Of a DNA stretch of 64,000 bases, positions 23,474 through 33,405 are shown piece by piece (position 1 is the first letter of the stretch; each line of letters opens with the position of its first letter). The DNA is from Euryodendron excelsum (lineage: Eukaryota > Streptophyta > Magnoliopsida > Ericales > Pentaphylacaceae). The translations under genes were made by a program, and so were the position numbers. The notes beneath the pieces were generated by a model. The model had not been told where the DNA came from, made no database searches, and saw only the letters and a program-made list of their open reading frames with translations. The stretch spans positions 29,362,501 through 29,426,500 of the forward strand of contig CM065384.1 of NCBI GenBank assembly GCA_033060915.1, written 5' to 3'.

Positions 23474-26400
23474 TATTTTTGTCAACCCCGATCCGACTTA
23501 TATTCAACCGCTCGGCGGTTTCCACTCCGTCCAGACTTATATTCAAGTCATTATGGGCATATTTCAATCCAAATTAACTTTCTAAGTCTAATCCCGTCAA
23601 TTCATCGCTTTGCAGGCCCCGCCGAGACCAAATACAGGCAAAATAACCGAAATGCCCTTAAGGGGCATTATCCTGTCCAATTTCAAATTAGGCTCGTCCT
23701 TTCGAAGACGATAAGTCCCCTTTCCAATTCCAAATCAGGCACGTCTTTTCGAACACGATAAGTCCCCTTCTAATTCCAAATCAGGCACGTCTTTCTGAAC
23801 GATAAGTCCCCTTTCCAATTCCAAATCAGGCACGTCTTTCCGAAGACGGTAAGTTCCCTTTCCAATTCCAAGTCAGGCGCATCTGTCGATCGAGACGAGA
23901 CCCCAAGTCCCCTAGATGGTAGAACAGTCCACCTTTGGCGCCTGCTAGCCTGCCAATGTAGAAATATCTGTTTAGGCACGCCTTTTGAGATAGTTGATTC
24001 TCAGGCGCTAAGTCCCTTTAACAGCTTCCCGAGATCAAGCAGTCTCGGGAATGATCGCGAACCGTCAGAGTAGTGGAAATACTCGCAAATATCGCAATCG
24101 TCAAAGCAGCAGAAATACTCGTAAACAAGTCGATATAGGGAATTGCCAACAAACCCCTGTATCACACGAACGCCGTCAAAGTGGCGGAAACGCTCAAAAC
24201 CCAGGTCAACACCAGTGCCCGCTAACCCACTTTGGTGAAAAATGGTCAAAAATGGCCAAACTGCCTCTAGGGCCATTTTTGGCACGTTCCTCGAGAACAC
24301 ACCTAAGTCCTCAGAATGGTAAATCCACCCTTTCAAGATTGTCTTAAAGGCAATCCGGCATGATTAGGTGCCTTCTAGTCAGTTTCGGGCCAATTTTGAA
24401 ACTTTCTGGTCAAGATGACTATTTTGCCCTTAGGCATTCGAATGCCTCGGGAACCACACCAGCCCTAGGTATCAAGCCAGTAACCTCCCAACAATGCTTC
24501 CTACAGTATTCTCAACCTTTCTTTACCTTTATGGATCATTCCGAGTCATTCCGGCAAACCCGGTGCAAAATGACCGTTTTGCCCCTGGTGGGCTGGTCGC
24601 CTTTTCCAACCACACCGGCTTTGGGTATCAAACCGGCAAGCCTTTGGAAACATTCTATATAATGTTTCCAAATCTCGAAACTTCTTCTAGGACATTCCGG
24701 GTCCGTCCTGGTAGCTTTCCGGCCCGATTGACCGTTTTGCCCCCAATGGCCCGGTCAATCCTTCCAACACATCCTATCTTCATTTTTCAAGTCAAATACC
24801 TTCGGGACACTATTCTAAGTGTTCTTGCCCTTTTCTGGCCTTCCAGGTCAATCCCAGTCCCTTAAATCCTTCCCGGACTTTCCGAAGTCACTTCTAGTAA
24901 AGCCAGGCATGAAATTGCATGGTAGTCACTAGTACAGGCACCCAAATCTTCCCAAGATACATTGCTTGCTGACTTACAAAGTTTCCTAACTGGCTGGCAC
25001 CACTAGTAGTGGCGCCAAGCCAAGAAATGGCTTGGCACCAAGAGATAATTTGGCCTAGCGCCACTACAACAGGCGCCAGGTCTATCTCATGTCTACAAAT
25101 ACAGAGCCTCCTCCAGCGTGAAAGAGGTCTGCAAACTCAATCTAAAAATCCTAATTCTCGATATACAGAGCTCGTACACTCCCAAAACCCTAGCTTCTCT
25201 AGGTTTTCCAGACTATAGTCACCATACACCAGACCATAGTCACCATACACCGAACCCTAGCCTCCTATACACTCATACACACTCTTATACACTTATACAC
25301 TAGCCTCCAACCCTCTATTGAAGAGTTGGACTGCTACAACTAAAAGCTCTCGAAGACCAAGACAAAGCTCTCGAAGACTGAAACGAAGACCGAAAAAAAA
25401 GCAAGAAAGCAAAAAGCACAAAGCTAAGCAAAATAAAGAAGACACAAGGTAGGTTTTCTCTTTAAATTTCTACACTTTTCCCCCCTCTCTTCTCTCTCCT
25501 AACCCACTTGGGTTTTTTCTATTTTAATCCCCCATCTTTTTACCCCTTTTCTTTGCATGCTTGAAACAAGGGGATTCCCGGTCCATGTGTAGGATTGGAC
25601 TATTAGAGGGTCACCGTGTCGGGGGCTTTCTTTTAGTCTAACCAGAGATCACGTGGGTTCGGCCCCCTTGATTATGTGGTGAAGCCTTAACCTTGTATAT
25701 TCACGACCCCAATTTGCATTGTGCATATCATTATCTTGCATTCTTCCTAATTCAACCATTTTCTTAATTCTACCCCCTTTGCAAATCTTAACTTTCCAAA
25801 TCTAAGTTTTCAAATCTCTCCTAAACTCAAACCTTTCCTAATTTCAGGATTTTCTAAAACTCAAATTCTAAAACTTTCTAAATCTTAAACTTTTTAAATT
25901 TCAAGTCTTTCCAAATTCAAAGTTTTCTAAATTCAAAACTTTCTTAAGTTGAATCTTTCTAAACTTCCAAACTTTCCTAAAACTTCCAATCTTTCCAAAT
26001 CTAAAACTTTCTTATTTTCAAAACTTCCTTATTTTCAAAACCTTTCCTATTTCAGAACCTTTCTTAAAATGAAACTTTCTTAATTCAAAACTTTCCCAAG
26101 TTGAAACTTTCTTAATTCAAAACTTTCCTAAATTAAAACATTTCTTAATTCAAAACTTTCCTAAGTTGAAACTTTCTAAATTCAAAACTTTCCAATTTCA
26201 AAACTTTCTTAAACCCAAAATGTTTCCTATTTCAAAACTTTCTTAATCCAACACTTTTCTAATTCAAAAACTTTCCCAATTCGAAATCTTTCCTAAAATG
26301 ACATTTTCCTAATTCAAACTTTTCCTAATTCGAAACTTTCCTAAACGAAACTTTCCTAAATTGAACCTTTCCTAATTCGAACCCTGCCAAAATCTAATTT

Positions 26401-27333
26401 TCCTAATCTTCCAAGTCCAACATTCAAGTCAAATCTTTCTAAATCTCAAGTCTTTCCTAAGTCTCATCCTTCCTAAGTCTAGGTTTCCTAAACCTCCATC
26501 TTTCCAAAACAAGTCTAAATCTTTCTTCCAAGTTTTATCTTTCCAAATTAAAATCCAACCTTTTCAATTCCAAAATTCTAAATTCCAGTCTTCAATCTTC
26601 AATTCTAAATTCAAATCAAATCCAAATTTCAACTCCAACTCTTTTCTAAATCAACTCTTCTATTTGTAATCGGACTCTTGTCCGAACTACGACTGACCTG
26701 ATTCCTCCAAAAGGATACGTAGGCAACCCTCAGGGGTGCGGTCACAACATTTTTCAAGCTTCTATTTCTACAACTTCTTTCCAATCTCCAAACCTACAAT
26801 TTTCTTCAAGTTTCCAATTCCATGATCTATTTCTATTTTCAATCTTCAATTTCAATTTCCAAAACCTTTTTTTCCAAATTCAAGCTTCTATCTCTTTCTT
26901 TTCAAATCAAATCAAATTCTTTTCAAATCTATTTCCAAATCAAGTCTTTTTTCTTGCACTTGCATATCATGTATCATGTTAGTTTCTTTTCAAACATTGT
27001 TTTTCAAAGTGGATAGGATTGAACATTAGTTAGTTGAAGACTCTCATAGGTGAATCTAGGGTAGATTGATATGTAGGTATCGAAAGGGCGGGTTAGGATG
27101 ATGGCATAGTGCGTCTTCCCTACACGTAACCAACCTCCAAACCTAGATCACTGTTTTCGAAAGACCAAAAACGGAGTTATTTTTCAAAAAATGGCTAAAT
27201 GCTTTCTAAAGGTTGTCAAACAACCTGTTTTCTTAAAAACCTCTTTTGCCAAACAACCTGTTCTAATAAGAGAGCACAGTATTTTTCCCGCTTGTGTGTG
27301 TATTCCTCGAGTGCAAAAAATCTGAGCGCGACA
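23474..27333 (+). repeat. Ogre/Tat-like gypsy LTR, diverged subfamily
   Basis: It follows the 15827 LTR end to end but is much more diverged from it than the 33406 LTR is. The terminal TGTAAGC is lost; recognisable homology starts at ATTTTTGTC near 23474. It ends TCTGAGCGCGACA at 27333. It holds the four-unit 46-bp repeat (23691-23880), a GGCACCACTA/TAGTGGCGCC dyad near 24997-25020, CTACAAATA where the others have a TATA box (25092), CTTTCCTAA-type repeats (25750-26400) and ACGTAGGCAACCCTCA near 26718. About 170 bp is deleted near 27245. A CCCCCCACACTGGGGCAGAC sequence follows in place of a clean primer site. Confidence 0.7.
23691..23880 (+). repeat. 46-bp tandem repeat in the LTR
   Basis: Units of TCAGGCACGTCTTTCCGAAG plus ACGATAAGTCCCCTTTCCAA start at about 23691, 23738, 23783 and 23829, with a partial fifth at 23875. 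The related LTRs carry a single copy, so the expansion is local. Confidence 0.8.
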
Positions 27334-27533
27334 CCCCCCACACTGGGGCAGACAGGCAGCAGAAGATCTGGTAGAGAATGTCATCGGCCATCAAGCTGAA
27401 GTAACGTGAAGGCTCTATGGATCAAGCAATCTTGTTCAAAATGAAGAAAGGCCCTCATTTCATTTCCCATACAGTTAAAAGCAACCATTATCAAACCTAT
27501 TGAGCCAATTTCCTTTTTCTCTAGAAAAAAACC

Positions 27534-29189
27534 CTAACTGACTCGCTCCGAAAACTACAAAATGGAGTTAGTACCCCGCAAGAGTACGAGGGTCGCGATG
27601 AAGTATAAACCGGTAATCCGGTATCGTTCTCTCCCAAGGGACCTAGCCAAATATAGGCTCTAACACTCAACTCACACTAACCTAGCCTAGGATCGAATTG
27701 CAATTATTTGGGGAATTAGATATAAAATAAAAGGAAAAATAGAAGGACCGAAAATCTTTAGGTTTTTTATGGGGTTTTGATTTACTAAACTAGTGCAATG
27801 AAAATTAAAGCAATTAACTAAGCAATTGATTTAAATGTAATGCAATTAAAATGGAAAGCTTGGATGTGATTGATTCAATCCACCAATTCACAAAAAGAAT
27901 TTCAATAGAGGATTTTTATAACTTAAATCAAGAATCACACCGTAGATTCTTGATTCGGAATATTTTGATCGTAAAACTTTGAGTTTATAATTAGTTGAGT
28001 GTAGGGATTAAACCAATTAATAAAACCCTAAAAGCAAACCTTACAAATGTGCAAAATTTATACCAATTGTTGAATTGTGCATAAACATTACCAAATGGGT
28101 TATGAATCTAAGTTTTCGAATAAATCCAACACCCAACCAAATAGAACTATACAAATCTATGAATAAAACTTTGAAGTTCATGAATCCCCATTGAAATACT
28201 TGAAAATCCTTGGTGGATCTTCACAATCACACCCAAGAGAAGTTTAGCTACTAGAATCCATAATAAAGAGCATAAATGAAGGTAAATCTAATATTAAACT
28301 AAGTAAAACTAGTGTTTGGTTGCTAAGAAAGTGAGAGAAAATGGCAAGAAAGTAAAGGAAAATACATTACAATGAAAGAAAGTTACAATTTCTACTCCTA
28401 CATTAACATTACAAACATAAATCTAAGCTAAAAATATACAAAAACATAAAAACTAACCTTGGAGGAGCTTTTCACACCACCCCCCTGGCTGCTACAAACC
28501 CAAAAAATCTTCCTCTCCCTTATTTTTTTGAACAACAAAGCTTTTAAGCTCCAAATCTGTATCGACTGATCGATCGGCACTGTTCACCGATTGATCGGCC
28601 GATCGAACGATGATTGTAGTGTTCGATCGGTCAATTCACTGTTTTTACTGTTCATGGGTATTGTTCACCGATCAATCAGGCGATCGATCGGACACCGTTC
28701 ATGATCAATCGGGCACTGTTCACGATCGATCGGTTACTGTTCACCGATCAATCGACCGATCGATCGGTAAATCACCCTCTCTGAAGTTTGCCAAACCAAT
28801 CGATCGGTTACTATTCATCCCTCCACCTTGAAGCTTGATTTTGACCACCTTAGAGGCCGATTCAGCCGATGCACATTAAAGGACAAATTGTAGCTCTTGA
28901 AGTCTTCTTTCCAATGGCATAAAAATTAGCTCAATCGAAGATTGAAATAAAAAGATATGGCCCAAATACCGAGAGAAGTTTGAATTTTCATGAACAAATT
29001 ATTCGCCTTGAACCCGTTTTGATTATTCTTGCTTTCTTTATGCCTTTATTAGCTTATATAACCTACAAAATATATACAAAACACACTCAAACAAACATCT
29101 AACTAAAATAAGACAATTAATTACAATATAAGTCTAACAAAGTACAAATTAAGGGCTTATGATTACACTTTTAGGGTGTAATCACTAAC
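27534..29189 (-). mobile_element. solo LTR of an Athila-type gypsy family with 5-bp TSD
   Basis: The LTR spans 27539-29184 (1646 bp) on the minus strand and is flanked by CTAAC at 27534-27538 and CTAAC at 29185-29189, a perfect 5-bp target duplication. On its own strand it starts with the hairpin TGATTACAC..GTGTAATCA and ends GGAGCGAGTCA. There is no polypurine tract or primer site outside it, so internal sequence was lost by LTR-LTR recombination. It is related to the LTRs at 43250-44483 and 46341-47724. It carries an array of CGATCGATCGG words at 28560-28830. Confidence 0.85.
28560..28830. repeat. CGATCGATCGG / ACTGTTCAC word array in the solo LTR
   Basis: About ten variants of the self-complementary word CGATCGATCGG alternate with TACTGTTCAC-like words (for example near 28580, 28657, 28725, 28737) over 270 bp. 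This is very unlike the AT-rich flanks. Spacing is irregular (about 18-40 bp), so it is a motif cluster rather than a simple tandem repeat. Confidence 0.7.
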
Positions 29190-29469
29190 CTAGGGATCAC
29201 CGCCCACAATAGGTTAAATTAAAATGCTAAGGAAAGGATCTGAGAGAAAGACGTTGTGGAAATGTTCGTCTTACAGAAAGCAAAACGAAAGGAAAAAAAA
29301 ACAGAAAAGCAAAGTGAAAAAGCTACCATGGGGCAAGTCCAAAAAAAAAAATGAATGGACAACTCCGTTACAAGGTCAAGGATCAAGCCATAAGAAAGGT
29401 GAACTCCTTGAAGGATATATAGTCATTCAAGGGTGATCCTAGGTAACAAAGAAACCCAGTAGAAGCAAT

Positions 29470-29995
29470 AGGTTCGAGCATTTACCCTTTCTTGTAAAAA
29501 CCTGAAACCGTGGCCTACATTACGACCATGTTAAAGTCTTCTCTGATTGAAAAAAGATTGCTTAATCTAAATGAGCCAGACGGTTGCTAAAGCTAGAGGA
29601 GGATATCAAGGGATGAAACCCTACTGAAAGACCAACCATGGATGGTGTGGATCTAAACCCTACTAGAAAAACAACATCAGATTTGAGCCTACATATCCTT
29701 TTCATTCATAAACCCCTTAACATAGCCTACATTACAGTCCAAATCAAAGTCTTATTTGATCAAAGAAAATTGCTTAGTCCAAATAAGCCTGAACAATACC
29801 AAGACGAGTAGGATGAGAAAGGAGAACTGGGAAAGAATGCAGGGGCAATCTCATGCTCCAAAGTGTGCTCAGATAGTTTTGGTTTAAGCAACCCACTAAA
29901 AGAAGATCTTTTGAGCCTAAATATCCCTTTGTTTCTTACAAACCCTAAACTCAGCCTACATTACAGTCCTAAAAGAAGTCTTCTCGGATTAAAGG
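29470..29995 (+). repeat. three imperfect ~220-bp internal repeats
   Basis: The pattern TTTACCC/TATCC-CTT-TAAACC, then GCCTACATTACAGTCC, then AAGTCTTCT-GATTAAA-TTGCTTA occurs three times, with the GCCTACATTAC core near 29512, 29723 and 29957. The copies are well diverged. Its role is unknown; it lies in the non-coding part of an Ogre-like element. Confidence 0.6.
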
Positions 29996-30899
29996 CTTAG
30001 TTGTTTATCACTCTGCAAAGGGCATACGAGTTGTTGCTCTAGCCACGGTGGCATTTCAAAAATTTGAGAGAAAAAACCAAGTAAGGTCAGAAAAATCCCA
30101 AACAGCAACCCTGTAGAAAGTAGTGATAAGATAGCAAACGAAAAGGTCAGAATCCCTAGAGAATGGTGCAAATGCTATCACACCCCAATATGAATGGTAC
30201 AAAATTGAATGGGGCAGAATTCTGAATGAGAAACAGAATCTTGAGAGTATGGGCCCTAGGCCAATCCTATGACATTCTTTGTAAATAGCCTATATACATG
30301 TAGTACTAATGCATCCATGACATGTATAACCTATACATCCATTAAATTCATGTGTAATTTGTATCTATTCATGCATTCATCAAAAGCATGGCATACATCC
30401 AATTCCATTCCTGTATATACATTCATCCAAAAAGTATAACATGCATTAAATTCCATTCTTGTATGAACCTGTGCATTAATAAAAAAAATATATATATATA
30501 TATATATAAGGTAGGATATGCAAAATAAGTCATACATCTAATTCCATGAGTATTCATAAAAAATAAATAATAATAATAATAAATAAATAAATAAGTATAA
30601 TATGCTTTTACCTGTGCACTTTTAGAATTGGCATAAGTAAACTATTTTTGTACAAAAATTAACTTTATGCCTTTTTGCCTCTCTCAAATAAGAAACAGAG
30701 AACAAGGTAAAATGCAAAAAGGAGCTAAAGCCACCACTCAAACATCTATAGCACCGGCACACACCTCAAAAAGCTCAGATTTCCACGGCCAACAAGAAAT
30801 AGAGAATAGGTCAATGGCCCACCCTCGACCTCCCCAATCAAATGACTCTTGACTCGAGATACCATGTATGCTGAAAAAGAGGAGTAATGAATAACTGTC

Positions 30900-31795
30900 C
30901 GATCACCCAAAGCTAGAATATTGGAGCACATCCCTGAAAATGAGCATCGACCCCTTGTTGAAGTTTAGTAACGCTCACGAAGGTCTCTCCCACAAGTATA
31001 AGAGCATGAGAGTGGCCCTCACGAATCTTGACAAGCAGTGCACATAACCAACAGTCAACCAAGTCATCCCCCCCCCCCCCCAGCGGAAACATCAACAAGT
31101 TCAGGAGAAGCAGAGCTAGGGCTGCCGTGGAAAAATGGACCAATCTTGAGAAGTATGCCAATCCCCTATCCGTCGCAAACTCAAAATGACAAAAATAAGA
31201 ATTTCACTGGGACATAAGGAAACTAAGGCAGTAAATCAGAAGAAAAGGCCGTACAACAGAGCCCAAGCTGAGAAGAAACAATCATGACACAGCCATCAGG
31301 AAAAGTAGGTCCCATAATGTCAGCTAAACCATCCCGAAGACCTAGGAGGAAGCCATACTCATAGGGAGTAGGGGCAAGCTCACACTCCCCAAAACAGAAA
31401 AGAGACAGGTTAGGTGGCCAAAAGGGGAACCACTGCCAAAAAAAAAAGTTACACCAATAGGAGAGAAGCCATGCAACCAAAAGACCAGCAAAAAATGTCT
31501 TACTCATATAGAGGATGCTCGTCATACCAAATTCGCAGTTGACTCAAAATAGCGTTAGCCATCTTAAAGGCCAAAAGTGAAAAACCTCAGCATCCATCTC
31601 CTCCTCAAAGGCTTGCTCAACCGGAGGAAAGGGGTCTACAAGTGGCCTACTCCCCCATCCACTCTAACTAGAAGATGCCCATCCAGCAAATCGCCAACTA
31701 CCGGATCGACTGGAGCTACTAACAAAATCAGTCCGAGCTGCCTTCCCAAAATGGCGTCTTCTCTCGAAACCATCATCACCGGCGTCTGCCATCCT
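30900..31795 (-). pseudogene. antisense coding relic, possibly DUF7745-like
   Basis: On the minus strand an ATG near 31791 follows a good splice-acceptor-like TTTGCAG and opens a frame with RRRHFGKAARTDF, soon broken by stops. A longer open stretch (31525-31223) contains FCFGECELAPTPYEYGFLLG, resembling the FGxxDLxPTxEEY block of plant DUF7745/mobile-domain proteins. The host element reads on plus (LTR 23474 to LTR 33406), so this ORF is antisense and near the 3' LTR, the position where Tat/Grande-type elements carry an antisense ORF. The family call is from memory and tentative; the sequence is degenerate. Confidence 0.4.
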
Positions 31796-31942
31796 GCAAA
31801 GGTAATCCAAAGTAAGAGGTGTTAATATACGGTACATGAAGATAAAAATAATTATAAATTAAAGTAAATAAATAACAAAAATAAACAAAAAAAAAAAAAC
31901 AATAATAATAATAATAATAAATAATAAAAATATTTCAAGCGA

Positions 31943-32225
31943 TAAGTCAAAATGAATTTCCTAAACATTTTGATTTTAAAATCCAATTTTAAGTCAAAAT
32001 AAATCTCCTACACATTTTTATTTTAAATCCAATTCTAAGTCAAAATGAATTTCCTGCACATTTTGATTTTAAAATTTCATTTCTAAGTCAAAATGAATTT
32101 CTTACACATTTTGATTTCAAAATTCCAAGTCAAAATGAATTTTCTATACATTTTGATTTAAAAGGTCAAGTTTCGAGTCAAAATGAATTTCCCACACATT
32201 TTGATTTGTCAATTTCAAGTCAAAA
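31943..32225 (+). repeat. 42-48-bp tandem repeat
   Basis: The unit AAGTCAAAATGAATTTCCTA plus CACATTTTGATTTTAAAA starts at about 31943, 31991, 32037, 32085, 32127, 32175 and 32217, seven units with small indels. Such arrays before the 3' LTR are common in Ogre/Tat elements. Confidence 0.85.
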
Positions 32226-33386
32226 CAAGTTTTCTAAAATATCTAGGGTTTTACGTCTTTTTCTTTCCAAAAGATTTTATTCAAAGTCTTTTCCAAATTC
32301 TAAAAATTTCGGCAGAGTTTCGTTTAACAATGGTTCCTACAACACCCACCACATCAACACAAAACACAAGCCATGAACTCTACAAACACCACCATCACAT
32401 ACCACCAACACCCGCACACACTTCTAAAATTTTCAAACTTCCCAAAAGACTCGTTTCATTTCAATAAATCAATGATGTTCAAAGATATCCTAAAATTTTA
32501 CAAAATTATTTCAAATGTTTTCTAAAATATTCCAGCATTTTTCTAAATTTTAAACTCCCTTAATTTCATCACTTTCTTAATTTTCTCCATTTTCTCTATT
32601 TTTCTAAGTCTTTTTTCTATTTTTCAAAAAATCAAAAATTCAAAAGTTTTCAAAAAATTACGAAATTTTATACAACTGTTAAACACATTTTTCTAAGGCA
32701 CACAGTATAAAAATCTTGCCAAAACACTCAACACCTAAGCCTGTAGGAACAAACCCCCAATTCTTGCTAAAACTCCCTTCACATAATCACACAAAATCAC
32801 TCAAATTCAATCAAACAAGCACTAAAATGTAAAAATAACTTCACCACGATGTTCAAAATATATCAAAACAGTAATTTTCACTATTCACACAAGTTAAACG
32901 GAATTCTACACATTAAAATTAACATAAACTTAAAAACTCATCTCTTGGAGTTCTCCGACGGAAACTTCTCTTCCGGTGACTTTTCCGGCGACAGCGTTCA
33001 CTTCCGGCAATCTCCCATGGTCTCCAAGAAGCGCTTCTTCAATGTCCAAGTCGGTTTCCTCGCAATGCCTTTCGGTTTTGCAAAAATTTTCCAAAATCCC
33101 GCAAGTGCTCGAACTAGAAATATTTCTAATTTTGATCCCAGGCCTGGCGCCACTGCTAGTGACGCCAAGCCATTTCTTCCAAAGGCACCACTACTAGTGG
33201 CGCCAATTGCCAATTCTGGGCAGCTTTGCCCTTTTTCCCACCAAAACTTGATTTTAAAGGCCTTTTGGGCCCAATATTCGTTTCTACAATCCTGTCTTCC
33301 AAAATTTCCAAAGTCCGTCCCTCCAACCGCGCCCACGGTCAATATGGGACTCTTACTCTATCGTTTTCTGTCTTCGACAAGCAAAG

Positions 33387-33405
33387 ACAAAAAAAGAGGG
33401 GCAGC
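33387..33405 (+). other. polypurine tract of the Ogre-like element
   Basis: ACAAAAAAAGAGGGGCAGC directly precedes TGTAAGC at 33406. It marks the 33406 LTR as a 3' LTR in plus orientation. Confidence 0.7.

Larger units (their letters stand above)
27334..33405 (+). mobile_element. internal region upstream of the 33406 LTR, degenerate
   Basis: This runs from the end of one Ogre-like LTR to a polypurine tract and the next. It is split by a solo LTR of another family (27539-29184). It contains a three-fold imperfect repeat (29470-29995), a TA microsatellite (30487-30510), AAT/AAAT runs (30560-30600, 31890-31930), an antisense coding relic (about 31795-30900) and a 46-bp tandem repeat (31943-32225). 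No pol motif is visible. Reading frames that cross 33406 (such as 32849-33490) are chance. Confidence 0.55.

Noticed and set aside
24001..24865. Overlapping 98-123-residue frames in the 23474 LTR
   Set aside because: They are LTR sequence; homologous positions in the other LTRs are interrupted in all frames.
23474..27333. Calling the 15827 and 23474 LTRs a simple 5'/3' pair
   Set aside because: The 33406 LTR is clearly more like the 15827 LTR, and the 23474 LTR lacks the terminal TGTAAGC, so a simple pair is not supported.
28560..28830. Spaced palindromic repeats as a CRISPR-like array
   Set aside because: Word spacing is irregular, words vary, there are no uniform spacers or cas genes, and the setting is a plant LTR.
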